NCBI RefSeq assembly: GCF_002874965.1
Contig: NZ_CP025624.1
Coordinates: 3,162,001 to 3,226,000, forward strand
DNA length: 64,000 bases
Origin: Pseudomonas sp. NC02
GTDB taxonomy: Bacteria; Pseudomonadota; Gammaproteobacteria; Pseudomonadales; Pseudomonadaceae
Direction of reading: 5' to 3'
The translations under genes were made by a program, and so were the position numbers. Shown in pieces: positions 50,689 to 59,227 of the stretch. Every line of letters begins with the position of its first letter. The first letter of the stretch is position 1. A model generated the notes under the pieces. It had not been told where the DNA came from, searched no databases, and saw nothing but the letters and a program-made list of their open reading frames with translations.

Positions 50689-51713
50689 CTATTGCAAGCA
50701 ACCCAAGCCCGGTTTTCGATAAGCCCGTCACCCTCACCAGCCGCCGTCGCAGTGCGGTGCTGGAGTGGGTGATGCGCTACAACTTTGTGTTCATTTTTCT
50801 GTTTGCGGTGGTGGTGGCGACGTTCCTGTCGGACGACTTCCTGACCTTCGGCAACATCGCCAACCTGTTCCAGCAGGGGGCGATTGTCGGGATCATCGCC
50901 ATCGGCATGACCTTCGTTATCCTTACGGCCAATATCGACCTGTCGGTGGGCAGCCTGTGTGCCTTCGGCGGGATCCTGGTGGCGGTGCTCCTGCAGCAGC
51001 AGGTCAGCGGCTGGCTGGCGGTGCCGGCCACGTTGCTGGTGGGACTGGCCATCGGCACCTTGATGGGCAGCCTCACGGTCTTTGGCAAGGTGCCGAGTTT
51101 TATCATCACCCTGGCCGGGCTGGTGTCGCTGCGCGGGGCCACCTTCCTGGCATCCGACGGTGCGCCGATTGGCGGATTGCCGGCCAGCTTCACCTCGTTC
51201 GGCTCGGCCATGATCGACATCTGGCCCAGCGCTGGCATTGCGTTTCCGGTGCTGGGGCTGATCTTTATCCTGATCACCGTCATCGCCTGGCTGGTGCTGC
51301 GCTACACGGTGTTTGGCGAGTATGTGCTGGCCACCGGCGGCAACCTGGAGGCTGCGCGGCTGTCCGGCGTGCCGGTGCGGGCGGTGACGATTGCGGTGTT
51401 CGCCATCTGCGGCGGCCTGGCAGCATTCGCCGGCTTGTTGATGACCTCACGCCTGCACGTCGGCCAACCGACCGCTGCCCAGGGCCTGGAACTGGATGCA
51501 ATTGCCGCCGTGGTGCTGGGTGGCACCAGCCTGTTCGGCGGGCGCGGCAGCGTGGTAGGCACGGCGGTGGCGGTGATGCTGCTGCAGGTGTTGCGCAATA
51601 TCTTCAACCTGCTGGGGCTGGGCTCGTTCTACCAGATGGCGATCACCGGGGTGATCATCGTGCTGGCGATTTTGCTCAACCGCTTGATCGACCATTACGC
51701 CGGGCGCACCTGA
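50685..51713 (+). CDS. Sugar ABC transporter permease (RbsC-like)
   Basis: The 342-residue protein has about nine or ten hydrophobic segments and the RbsC family motif GMTFVILTANIDLSVGS. The EAA-like cytoplasmic loop GEYVLATGGNLEAARLSGVPV is also as in the family. It overlaps the ATPase gene by four bases (ATGA). Together with the ATPase and binding protein it is a complete CUT2-type importer. Confidence 0.92.
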   Translation: MTIASNPSPVFDKPVTLTSRRRSAVLEWVMRYNFVFIFLFAVVVATFLSDDFLTFGNIANLFQQGAIVGIIAIGMTFVILTANIDLSVGSLCAFGGILVAVLLQQQVSGWLAVPATLLVGLAIGTLMGSLTVFGKVPSFIITLAGLVSLRGATFLASDGAPIGGLPASFTSFGSAMIDIWPSAGIAFPVLGLIFILITVIAWLVLRYTVFGEYVLATGGNLEAARLSGVPVRAVTIAVFAICGGLAAFAGLLMTSRLHVGQPTAAQGLELDAIAAVVLGGTSLFGGRGSVVGTAVAVMLLQVLRNIFNLLGLGSFYQMAITGVIIVLAILLNRLIDHYAGRT

Positions 51714-51723
51714 GGACACCGTG

Positions 51724-52407
51724 ATGAATGCACCGCTACCCGCGCCGATCAAGGCCGTGATCTTCGACATGGACGGCCTGCTGCTCGACACCGAAGGCAT
51801 CTACACCGAAGTCACCCAGCTGATTGCCGACCGCTACGGCCGCACGTTTGACTGGAGCATGAAGCAGAACACCATCGGCCTGGGGGCTTATGAACTGGCC
51901 AGCTATATCGTGCAGGCCGTGGGCTTGCCGATGAGCCCCGAGACGTTCTTGCAGGAACGCACACCATTGATGAATGCGCGGTTCCCCCAGGCGGCGGCCA
52001 TGGCCGGGGCCCAGGCGCTGGTGCGGCATTTGTCGGCCCACGGTGTGCCGATTGCGGTGGGTACCAGTTCGTCGCGGCACTATTTCGAACTGAAAACCAC
52101 CTTGCACCGCGACTGGTTCTGCTTGTTCGATGCCATCGTCACCGCCGATGACCCTCAGGTAGGCGCTGCCAAGCCGGCGCCGGATATCTTCCTGGTGGCT
52201 GCCGAGCGACTGGGAGTGACGCCCGCTGAATGCCTGGTGTTCGAGGATTCGCCATTTGGCATCACTGCGGCCAAGGCGGCCGGGATGTACGCCGTGGCCA
52301 TCCCGGACCCGGCGATGCCGCAGGAGAAGTTCCTGCATGCGGATGGAAGACTGCTGAGCCTGGAGGCGTTTGACCTCGCGCGATGGGGGTTGCCAGCCTA
52401 CCGCTGA
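51724..52407 (+). CDS. HAD-family sugar phosphatase
   Basis: The 227-residue protein has the HAD motifs VIFDMDGLLLDTE (nucleophile and acid Asp), a cap domain, GTSSSRHYFELK and VFEDSPFGITAAKAAGM. It is a beta-phosphoglucomutase-like or sugar-phosphate phosphatase. The start at ATG 51724 (GTG 51721 is possible) follows the permease by ten bases, so it is the last gene of the sugar operon. It may remove phosphate from a pathway intermediate or from a dead-end product. Confidence 0.85.
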   Translation: MNAPLPAPIKAVIFDMDGLLLDTEGIYTEVTQLIADRYGRTFDWSMKQNTIGLGAYELASYIVQAVGLPMSPETFLQERTPLMNARFPQAAAMAGAQALVRHLSAHGVPIAVGTSSSRHYFELKTTLHRDWFCLFDAIVTADDPQVGAAKPAPDIFLVAAERLGVTPAECLVFEDSPFGITAAKAAGMYAVAIPDPAMPQEKFLHADGRLLSLEAFDLARWGLPAYR

Positions 52408-52494
52408 CTCGACGTTCGGTAGGCTGCCTCGTCGTCAGCGGGTGTATGGTAGACCGGGCAAACACCTGGATTATCTCTGGAGAGAGAGGTGACT

Positions 52495-52686
52495 ATGAGC
52501 ACTCCCATGCTGAACAAGCTGCATCTCAACGGTTATGACATCGTGCAGGTCAACAGCGGCCCGTGGCGCGTCTGTACCAAGGCTGATCGCCTGGCATCCT
52601 TCGGTTCCCGTGAGCAGGCGCTGGCGTATGCCGCGGCGCTACCGGGTTACAAGGCAGGGTCTAGGCCGGTCGCCAATGATGCATGA
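52495..52686 (+). CDS. DUF2188-like small protein
   Basis: The 63-residue product has the pattern HLNGYDIVQVNSGPWRVCTKAD, residues 9-30 in two parts, then SFGSREQALAYAAALPG, similar to DUF2188-type small proteins that have a conserved Trp and an A-x-x-A helix. GAGAGG lies upstream of the ATG. A terminator follows ten bases on. Confidence 0.6.
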   Translation: MSTPMLNKLHLNGYDIVQVNSGPWRVCTKADRLASFGSREQALAYAAALPGYKAGSRPVANDA

Positions 52687-52695
52687 GCCCTCAAC

Positions 52696-52720
52696 AGCCT
52701 CGGTCAATCCGGGGCTTTTT
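52696..52720 (+). terminator. Terminator after the DUF2188-like gene
   Basis: AGCCTCGG and CCGGGGCT pair with one G-T wobble around a 5-base loop, and TTTTT follows. The gap up to 52895 then holds only the REPIN. Confidence 0.75.
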
Positions 52721-52750
52721 ATTGGCACCCAATTGAGCAATACATTACCG

Positions 52751-52842
52751 GTGGCGAGGGAGCTTGCTCCCGCTGGAGTGCGAAGCGCTCCCAGGATTTT
52801 GGGGCCGCTACGCAGCCCAACGGGAGCAAGCTCCCTCGCGAC
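52751..52842. repeat. REPIN (inverted REP pair)
   Basis: Two REP arms of 22 bases, GTGGCGAGGGAGC... at 52751-52772 and its near-perfect reverse complement at 52821-52842 (one mismatch), flank a 48-base spacer. The same element in inverse orientation is at 57753-57881. Such elements are spread by a RAYT transposase elsewhere in the genome. Confidence 0.85.
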
Positions 52843-52894
52843 ACAGAGGATATTTTGGGATGATTCGCAGCTGATCAGCCCGTAGGAACCTGTC

Positions 52895-53530
52895 ATGTCC
52901 CTGGCAACCTTATTTCTGTTCGTCATGATGAGCGCCGCGATTATCGCGATACCTGGCCCGACGGTTCTGTTGGCCCTGCAAAATGGTTCGCGCCATGGTT
53001 TGCAGGCGGCGCTCTGGGGCATGGCCGGGGCGGTGTTGGCCGACGCGTTGCTGGTGACGGCGGTGGCGTGTGGCCTGGGATTGCTGCTCGCGGCCAGCGA
53101 AGGGTTGTTTCAGGCGCTGAAATGGATCGGTTCGGCGTACCTCATCTGGATCGGCTGGCAGATGTTGCGATCACCCCAGGCGGCGTTGCCATCGGTGGGC
53201 GAAGGTGAGGACGGCGGCACCCGCTCGGCGAGTATTTTCACCCGCAGTTTCCTGGTGGCGATTTCCAATCCCAAGGCGTTGTTGTTCATGTCGGCATTCC
53301 TGCCGCAATTTGTCGACAGCACCCAGGCGCAACTGCCGCAGTACGCGTGCCTGTTGCTGGCGCTGTGCGTGCTCAATGTCAGCATCATGATGTTCTACGC
53401 GGTATGCGGGGCACGCTTGCTCAGTCGCCTGCGGCCCGCACATTTGCAGCATTTCAACCGTGGGGCGGGTGGGTTGTTGATGACGATGGGCGTGCTGTTG
53501 GCCGCTTACCGTCGTGCCCCGGCTGCGTAA
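52895..53530 (+). CDS. LysE-family amino-acid exporter
   Basis: The 211-residue protein has the LysE/RhtB layout: six hydrophobic segments, the N-terminal IAIPGPTVLLALQNGSRHG, then WIGSAYLIWIGWQMLR and the central ISNPKALLFMSAFLPQF. It exports amino acids such as lysine, threonine or homoserine lactones. It stops two bases before the converging gene on the other strand. Confidence 0.88.
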   Translation: MSLATLFLFVMMSAAIIAIPGPTVLLALQNGSRHGLQAALWGMAGAVLADALLVTAVACGLGLLLAASEGLFQALKWIGSAYLIWIGWQMLRSPQAALPSVGEGEDGGTRSASIFTRSFLVAISNPKALLFMSAFLPQFVDSTQAQLPQYACLLLALCVLNVSIMMFYAVCGARLLSRLRPAHLQHFNRGAGGLLMTMGVLLAAYRRAPAA

Positions 53531-53531
53531 C

Positions 53532-53816
53532 TTAAACGAATGGCTGGCCGTGGAACCCGCGTGGCAGGCGCTGACGGCCTGGCAGGTCGGTCAGGCGCTG
53601 GGTCCAGGCACTGCGCCAGTCACCGGCGGCATGGGCGGTTTTGGACTTGCGCGCGGCACGCCGAGCGGCGTTGCGTTGGGTGCGGCGGGCTTCCTTGAAG
53701 ACTTCGGTGTTACGGCAGGTACGGCACTTGACCCGATTCAGCTCGGTGCTGGAAGGGAGGTTGTTGCCGTGATGACCGCAGGCAAGATGCCCGGCGACCT
53801 TGAAGTGAATGACCAT
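53532..53816 (-). CDS. Small protein with two CxxC motifs, possible zinc-binding (94 aa)
   Basis: ATG 53816 with AAGGAGA upstream gives MVIHFKVAGHLACGHHG, then NRVKCRTCRNTEVFKEA and a basic Arg-rich C-terminus. C13 (AC-G-HH) and the CRTC pair may bind zinc. The Arg-rich tail (RNAARRAARKSK) suggests nucleic-acid contact. Unknown function; convergent with the LysE gene. Confidence 0.7.
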   Translation of the reverse strand: MVIHFKVAGHLACGHHGNNLPSSTELNRVKCRTCRNTEVFKEARRTQRNAARRAARKSKTAHAAGDWRSAWTQRLTDLPGRQRLPRGFHGQPFV

Positions 53817-53915
53817 GTAAGCGTCTCCTTCTTGGGGGATGCGTCGCATCGGTAATCTGCTGATGCGCGCGGGCAGGGCGGGGCAGCCATTGGCTGATGT
53901 TCACCGCTCTGTCTT

Positions 53916-54881
53916 TTATGACAGTTCGCTGCTCCATGCGTTCGTTTGAGGGTATTGCGCCTCCGTCGACACCCGTAGCGCCTGCTGGTAATGCAACGGC
54001 GAGCGCCCGATCTCACGTTTGAAGGCATGGCTGAATGCGCTCTGGGAGTTGTAGCCCAGCGAGAGCGCGAGCTCGATCAACGAGCGTTTGCCCTCAGCCA
54101 GCGCCCGCGCTGCCAGACGCATGCGCCACTGGGTGAGGTAGGCCATCGGCGAGACCCCGGCGACGTCCTTGAAGTAGGCCGCAAAGCTGGCTCGCGACAT
54201 TGCACACGCCTTGGCCAGTACCTCCAACGGCCTGGTTTCGCCCGGCTCGCCATGGATAAGGCGCAGCGCCGGCGCCAGGCGTTTGTCGGTCATGGCGCGC
54301 AGCCAACTGCCGGACAGCGGCGGTGCGGTTTCGAAATGCAAACGCAGAATTTCGATGAACATTAGGTGCGCCAGTTGCGATGAGGCCACTGCTGCACCCG
54401 GACGATCATGCTCCCGTTCACGCACCAGTTGATTGAGCAACCAATGCAGTGTTTCGAGCGCATGGGTCCTGGCATTCAAATGGATGAAGGGCGCCAGTGC
54501 TGCACGTAGCAGGTGTTCGGAGTCAGGGCTGAGTTCCACCTTGCCGCCAATCATGAAGAACTCATCCCCATCGCCGTGATACGCCAGGGCACCCACTCGC
54601 TTGTCGAGGATCTGTTGCAAATCCACCGGTGTTGCACTCAGGTCGCTGGCCATGACATGGGGCCTTTCGGCCGACAGTAGAAACACATCGCCTTCGTTTA
54701 CCGCAATGGGCGTGCTTTCGCCTTTGATCTTCAGCCAGCACGTCCCTCGCAACACGCCCCAGAACTTCAATTGGGTAGCCGGTGGAAAGGCGATCGCCCA
54801 GCGTCCGCCCGCCACCAGGCCGCCGGACATCACGGAGCGGGCTTGCATGAAGGTGAGCAACTCGGAAAATGGATCAGTCAT
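53916..54881 (-). CDS. AraC-family transcriptional regulator
   Basis: The 321-residue protein has an N-terminal cupin-like sensing domain (WAIAFPPATQLKFWGVLRG, then DVFLLSAERPHVM) and a C-terminal AraC double helix-turn-helix (LEVLAKACAMSRASFAAYFK, IELALSLGYNSQSAFSHAFK, with SPLHYQ). It is of the cupin_6 group. It is divergent from an SDR gene with shared repeats between, so it probably controls that gene. Confidence 0.88.
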   Translation of the reverse strand: MTDPFSELLTFMQARSVMSGGLVAGGRWAIAFPPATQLKFWGVLRGTCWLKIKGESTPIAVNEGDVFLLSAERPHVMASDLSATPVDLQQILDKRVGALAYHGDGDEFFMIGGKVELSPDSEHLLRAALAPFIHLNARTHALETLHWLLNQLVREREHDRPGAAVASSQLAHLMFIEILRLHFETAPPLSGSWLRAMTDKRLAPALRLIHGEPGETRPLEVLAKACAMSRASFAAYFKDVAGVSPMAYLTQWRMRLAARALAEGKRSLIELALSLGYNSQSAFSHAFKREIGRSPLHYQQALRVSTEAQYPQTNAWSSELS

Positions 54882-54885
54882 GATT

Positions 54886-54932
54886 TAGACGATTGCTTAT
54901 AAAAATTGGAGTCTAGCGCATTCATCGTCTAG
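54886..54932. promoter_or_regulatory. Inverted and direct repeats in the AraC/SDR gap
   Basis: TAGACGAT (54886-54893) and ATCGTCTA (54924-54931) are a perfect 8-bp inverted repeat, and GTCTAG occurs twice (54911-54916 and 54927-54932). These are plausible AraC-type binding sites between the divergent starts. Confidence 0.5.
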
Positions 54933-54981
54933 GTCGGATGGATATGCTGGGGTCTCCAACGTCACTACAGAGGGTTTGATC

Positions 54982-55821
54982 ATGACATCACGCACTTGGT
55001 TGATCACCGGAGCCAACAGTGGCTTTGGACGCGAGATGACCGAGCAATTATTGGCACGGGGGGAGCGCGTTGCGGGCACGGTCCGGGATTTGGCGAGCAT
55101 GGCGGACCTGCGAGCGCTTCATGGCGAAAGGCTGTGGCTGGCCGAGTTGGATCTGACTGATACCCCGGCGATTCGCCGGGTGGTCGATCAGGCATTCAAG
55201 GCGCTGGGGTCCATTGAGGTGGTGGTCAGTAACGCAGGCTACGGCCTTTTCGGCGCCGCAGAAGAGATGACCGATCAGCAGATCGAGCATCAATTGGGTA
55301 CCAACCTGCTGGGTTCCATTCAATTGTTGCGCGCCGCGCTGCCCCGCCTCAGGGCCCAGGGTGGCGGGCGGATCCTGCAACTGTCCACCATGGGCGGGCA
55401 GGCCGTTTTCCCGGGTGGTTCGCTGTACCATGCGAGCAAGTGGGGAATTGAAGGCTTTGTCGACGCCTTGGGCGAGGAAGTGGCTTGTTTCAACATCGGC
55501 TGCACCCTCATCGAACCCGGTAGCGCCCGCACCGGTTTTCGCTACCGCAGCGCGCAACTGGCGCCACGCCTGGAAGACTACGACCGTTCTCCTTCCAGCC
55601 ACGCACGGCGGATGATCGAAGGCGGCACGACGGTGTCGTCGGGTGACCCGGCCAAGATGGTTGCGATCATGCTTGCCAGCGTCGACCAGCACCCTGCGCC
55701 CAAGCGCATTGCCTTGGGGCCAGACGCCTACACCGTGATGCACAAGCAGCTCAGCGACCGTCTGGCAGCACTGGAAGCGCAAAAGGACCTGGCATTTTCG
55801 ACGGACTTCTTTGTGCCGTAA
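54982..55821 (+). CDS. Short-chain dehydrogenase/reductase
   Basis: ATG 54982 with AGAGGG upstream gives 279 residues with the classical SDR layout: TGANSGFG (9-16), NAG in VSNAGYG, the catalytic Ser in LQLSTMGG, and YHASK. It is an NAD(P)-dependent oxidoreductase of unknown substrate. It is the likely target of the divergent AraC regulator. TTG 54976 would add two residues. Confidence 0.88.
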   Translation: MTSRTWLITGANSGFGREMTEQLLARGERVAGTVRDLASMADLRALHGERLWLAELDLTDTPAIRRVVDQAFKALGSIEVVVSNAGYGLFGAAEEMTDQQIEHQLGTNLLGSIQLLRAALPRLRAQGGGRILQLSTMGGQAVFPGGSLYHASKWGIEGFVDALGEEVACFNIGCTLIEPGSARTGFRYRSAQLAPRLEDYDRSPSSHARRMIEGGTTVSSGDPAKMVAIMLASVDQHPAPKRIALGPDAYTVMHKQLSDRLAALEAQKDLAFSTDFFVP

Positions 55822-55898
55822 CGAAACCGGCATCGCTGTTCGCGACGCACCCGCTCGTTTATCCTCCGGTCACACACACAATGTGACTGGAGTGGAAG

Positions 55899-56354
55899 AT
55901 GAGCAATCAAGAGTCCCAGGAAGGCGGCTGCCGTTGTGACCGGGTGCGTTTTACCGTAACCGAAAAACCATTGATCACCATGGCGTGCCACTGCACCGGG
56001 TGCCAGAAGATGTCATCCAGCGCGTTCTCGCTGAGCGCGCTGATCCCCAGCCACGGATTCACCATCACCCAGGGCAACCCGGTGATCGGCGGGTTGCATG
56101 GCGTAGACCGCCACTACTGCTGCCCCCACTGCATGAGTTGGATGTTTTCCCGCCCCAATGGCGTGGAAGATCTGATCAACCTGCGTCCCACCATGCTGGA
56201 TGACGCCAGCGGTTATGTGCCATTCATTGAAACCTGGACCAGTGAAAAGCTGCCGTGGGCGACTACCCCGGCGCAGCACAGCTTTGCGCAGCTCCCGGAG
56301 AGGGAGAATTTCCCCGCGCTGATACAGGCGTACGCCGAGTACAGCGGCGGTTGA
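55899..56354 (+). CDS. GFA-family (glutathione-dependent formaldehyde-activating-like) protein
   Basis: The 151-residue protein has the GFA zinc-binding cysteines: GGCRCDRVRF, CHCTGCQKM and YCCPHCMSW. Members bind zinc and adduct glutathione, but most are of unknown reaction. The ATG is preceded by GGAG. It ends one base before the end of the converging DinB gene. Confidence 0.85.
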   Translation: MSNQESQEGGCRCDRVRFTVTEKPLITMACHCTGCQKMSSSAFSLSALIPSHGFTITQGNPVIGGLHGVDRHYCCPHCMSWMFSRPNGVEDLINLRPTMLDDASGYVPFIETWTSEKLPWATTPAQHSFAQLPERENFPALIQAYAEYSGG

Positions 56355-56355
56355 A

Positions 56356-56883
56356 CTAGTCCATCAGTGCCAGCAGGTCGGTGTCGCCCACGTCGCGCCC
56401 GGCCTGGGTCAGCAGCGTTGTCACCTGGCCCCGGTGGTGGGTCTGGTGATTGAAGAAGTGCACGAGCAGTGCATGAAAATTCTTGTTCATGGGCGTGCCC
56501 GCCATGTTGTGGTACTGCAGGGGCTGATCCAGGTCCGGCTCACTGATCGACTGCACCCAGTCGATGATGAGCTGGTCGAGCCAGGCGCGGTGGGCCGACA
56601 GTTCACGGATATCGGCGAAGGCCAGTTGATTCAGGCGTGGCGGCAACCCCAACGCGTCTAACGGTACCAGCGCGGCAAAGCCTGCCGGATGCTCGGCGAA
56701 ACGCTTGAGCCAGACGCGATCACCCAGGGCGAGGTGGTTCAGCGTGCCAAGGATCGATCCGAAAAACGCGCCACGGTCGGCAATCAAGTCTTCGTCGCTC
56801 AGGCCGTGGGCCGCTTCATACACCTTGCGGTTCATCCACTGGTTATAGGTCGCCATCAAGGCAATCTGCTCGGTACGGGTCAC
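56356..56883 (-). CDS. DinB-family metal-dependent protein
   Basis: The 175-residue protein has the DinB four-helix fold with the usual metal-site His: ILGTLNHLALGDRVWL, and VHFFNHQTHHRGQV with the paired His. DinB family members bind a metal and may act as thiol-dependent enzymes. Convergent with the GFA gene. Confidence 0.88.
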   Translation of the reverse strand: MTRTEQIALMATYNQWMNRKVYEAAHGLSDEDLIADRGAFFGSILGTLNHLALGDRVWLKRFAEHPAGFAALVPLDALGLPPRLNQLAFADIRELSAHRAWLDQLIIDWVQSISEPDLDQPLQYHNMAGTPMNKNFHALLVHFFNHQTHHRGQVTTLLTQAGRDVGDTDLLALMD

Positions 56884-57006
56884 GTGAGGTTCCTCGATGG
56901 GGGCGCGTCGCCATGATAATGCGAGCCTGCCGGGCGGTCATGGTGTTCTCGCGCAGCGCAGCTATTGTTGTTGATCTGGAACTCTGCGCCCTGGGAGGGT
57001 GACACC

Positions 57007-57726
57007 ATGAATACCGGCGATCTACTGGAACAATTGCTGCGGGCGGGCCAGGCCTCGTCCAGCCAGCAGGGCGGCGCTGCACCCGGGTCTCAGGGCGGGC
57101 TCGGTGGTTTGGGCGGCTTGCTTGGCGGTTTGCTGGGCGGCAGCGCTGCTTCGGCTTCCGGCGGTGGCGGCCTTGGTGGCTTGCTCGGTGGCCTGGGCGG
57201 CATGCTCGGCGGAACCCGTGCGGCGCCTCAGGGGCGCACCGGCGGCACCAACTACGCGGCGCTGGCGTCGTTGGGGATGATGGCGTTCCAGGCGTATCAG
57301 GCCTGGCAGCGGCAACAGGCGTCGGCGCCGCAGCAGGCGTTGCAGACGGTTGACCAGTTGTCTGGCGCGCAGGTCGAAGAACACAGCCACGCCGTGCTGC
57401 GTGCATTGATCGCGGCAGCCAAGGCGGATGGCGAGATTGATGAGCGGGAGCAACAGATGATCTCGGCCGAGATCGGCAAGCACACCGATGATCCGCAATT
57501 GCAGGCGTGGCTGGATGCCGAGGTGGCCAAACCGCTGAATGCGGCGGATTTTGCCGAGTTTTCCGGCGATCCGGCGGTGGCGTCGGAGGTGTACCTGGTC
57601 AGTGTGCTGCTGGTGGATGACCAGCGGGACGCGGAGCGCAATTATCTGGATGAGCTGGCGGCGCAGTTGAAGATTGATCCTGCGTTGCAGGTGCACCTGG
57701 AGCAGCAGGCCAAGGGGCAGGTTTAA
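57007..57726 (+). CDS. DUF533 (TerB-like) protein
   Basis: ATG 57007 gives 239 residues: an N-terminal Gly/Ser-rich low-complexity section (about residues 15-85, GGLGGLLGG repeats), a membrane-like short segment, then the DUF533/TerB domain (ALIAAAKADGEIDEREQQM, EVYLVSVLLVDDQRDAERNYL). It resembles YebE-type inner-membrane proteins of unknown role. GGAGGG lies upstream. A REPIN follows it. Confidence 0.8.
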   Translation: MNTGDLLEQLLRAGQASSSQQGGAAPGSQGGLGGLGGLLGGLLGGSAASASGGGGLGGLLGGLGGMLGGTRAAPQGRTGGTNYAALASLGMMAFQAYQAWQRQQASAPQQALQTVDQLSGAQVEEHSHAVLRALIAAAKADGEIDEREQQMISAEIGKHTDDPQLQAWLDAEVAKPLNAADFAEFSGDPAVASEVYLVSVLLVDDQRDAERNYLDELAAQLKIDPALQVHLEQQAKGQV

Positions 57727-57752
57727 ATCGCTATTACGGTCATACCAAGCCT

Positions 57753-57881
57753 GTGGCGAGGGAGCTTGCTGTGGCGAGGGAGCTTGCTCCCGCTGGGCTG
57801 CGTAGCGGCCCCGGAAATTTTGGGAGCGCTTCGCACTCCAGCGGGAGCAAGCTCCCTCGCCACAGCAAGCTCCCTCGCCAC
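57753..57881. repeat. Nested double REPIN
   Basis: The inner REPIN (57771-57863) is flanked by a second pair of 18-base arms, GTGGCGAGGGAGCTTGCT at 57753-57770 and its reverse complement at 57864-57881. The inner spacer matches, inverted, the REPIN at 52751-52842. The outer arms appear to be a tandem duplication of the first 18 bases of each REP. Confidence 0.85.
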
Positions 57882-57900
57882 TGGGATCATCGTCTGCGGG

Positions 57901-58704
57901 TTAGAACCGCAGTGTGGCCCCCGTCGTGAGCCATTGATGCTGATCCCCGATCAAACTGCGTCCTACCACCAGGTCCACGTCCACATTCTTGCCGATATGC
58001 ATCCTCGGCCCGGCTTGCCAGGCCTGGTCACCGCCTTGTTGGCCGTAGCGTTCGGCGATCAGTGTCAGTGAGTCCATCAGGCTGTATTCAAACCCGGTGC
58101 CCCAGGTCGGCCGATGGGTCTGGTCGCCGTCGTTATAGGCGTGGCTCCAGCCGGCGTTGAAGTTAAGCCGCAGGGCCTCCATGGGCTGCCAGGTAAACGG
58201 CACATTCAAGTCCGCGCCATCAAACGAGTGCCGGCGGTTCAGCGCGTAATGTACGCCGGCAGACGCGGCCAGTTCCAGGCCCAGGTCTTCCCGGGCCCAC
58301 AACTGCGCCTTGAGCTGCGGATTCACTTGGGTTTCGCCGTCGCCATCATGGTTGGCCCGGGACACGGCGGCAGTCCACTGCAACCACGCAATGGCAGCGG
58401 AGGTGCAGGCCGGCGCCAGGGTTTCACTGTGGGTTGAGCCAGCGTGCCGGTTGGCGGTGAACCAGGCGTCGACATTGCATTCGCCCGGGGCGTTGATTGC
58501 GCCGTCATCGACCACGTAGGAGCCGCCGGCCGCATGGGCATTCGACATCAGGCTGAGCACCAGCACGATGCCCGCGGTCACACCGACGAAAATCAGGTTG
58601 CGCCGCACTGCCCGAAGCTTGGAGGCGGGCAGGGGATGGAAGGTAACGTGGGTGGTGCGGTTGCGGTATTTGGCGAAACCGTCAGGGGTGTGTTTCTTGT
58701 ACAT
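57901..58704 (-). CDS. Predicted outer-membrane beta-barrel-like exported protein (267 aa)
   Basis: After a basic N-terminus there is a hydrophobic span (about residues 37-60, NLIFVGVTAGIVLVLSL) that can act as a signal anchor, ending in SNAHAAGG. The rest has alternating strands (LGLELAASAGVHYAL, LRLNFNAGWSHAYN) and ends in GATLRF, with a terminal Phe as in outer-membrane barrels. It is the last gene of the mgtA-side minus-strand block. Function unknown. Confidence 0.7.
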   Translation of the reverse strand: MYKKHTPDGFAKYRNRTTHVTFHPLPASKLRAVRRNLIFVGVTAGIVLVLSLMSNAHAAGGSYVVDDGAINAPGECNVDAWFTANRHAGSTHSETLAPACTSAAIAWLQWTAAVSRANHDGDGETQVNPQLKAQLWAREDLGLELAASAGVHYALNRRHSFDGADLNVPFTWQPMEALRLNFNAGWSHAYNDGDQTHRPTWGTGFEYSLMDSLTLIAERYGQQGGDQAWQAGPRMHIGKNVDVDLVVGRSLIGDQHQWLTTGATLRF

Positions 58705-58822
58705 GGTGAACCTCGATCAACAGCCGGTGGCGCGCCCCGACCGGACTTGGCAGGGACGCGCCGTGTTTCAAATAGAAAAAAGTGTGCAACGGGGTACCGC
58801 TACAACGGGGTTCTTCGTTCAT
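58682..58822 (-). CDS. Possible small open frame (46 aa) overlapping the barrel gene start
   Basis: The frame starts MNEEPRCSGTPLHTFF and overlaps the first codons of the exported protein. GGAG lies about ten bases upstream. It may be a coupled leader or not expressed. Only the frame and context support it. Confidence 0.3.
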   Translation of the reverse strand: MNEEPRCSGTPLHTFFYLKHGASLPSPVGARHRLLIEVHHVQETHP

Positions 58823-58848
58823 GCCTGGATACTCCAATAAGGGTTGAT

Positions 58849-59196
58849 TCAGCTGTCTACAGTCAGCACATGGATGCCACTGGCCCTGGCCTGGCTCACC
58901 AGTTCCGAGGTGTCGTCGCCACCGGGCAGCGCGATGATCACGTCGGGCCGGCTGTCGGTGAGCATGAACTGGTTGCGATGGCGTTCGGCCTGCTTGCCAT
59001 GGCGTTGCCAGTTGGGTGGGTAACGCACCACATCCACTCCGGTTTCCCGGGCCCAGTCTTCCACGTCGCTGCCCAGGAACTGGCTGCCACCGTGGATCAA
59101 CACCTGCACCGGGCGCAGGCGGTGGTAGGCGTCCAGCACCTGGCGGGACATTTTTGTATCGGCGTAATGACGACCTGCACAGATCAAGACGCGCAT
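58849..59196 (-). CDS. DUF2493 / SLOG-family protein (YspA-like)
   Basis: The 115-residue protein has the SLOG pattern MRVLICAGRHYADTKMSRQV, VLIHGGSQFLGSDVEDWAR and VIIALPGGDDTSELVSQAR; the GGS and PGG motifs belong to the nucleotide-binding site seen in the lysine decarboxylase/LOG superfamily. Stand-alone members are of unknown function; SLOG proteins can bind nucleotide signals. It is 31 bases after the 67-residue gene. Confidence 0.8.
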   Translation of the reverse strand: MRVLICAGRHYADTKMSRQVLDAYHRLRPVQVLIHGGSQFLGSDVEDWARETGVDVVRYPPNWQRHGKQAERHRNQFMLTDSRPDVIIALPGGDDTSELVSQARASGIHVLTVDS

Positions 59197-59227
59197 GGTG
59201 ATCTTTCCTTGTAGTGCGTATTGCCAT

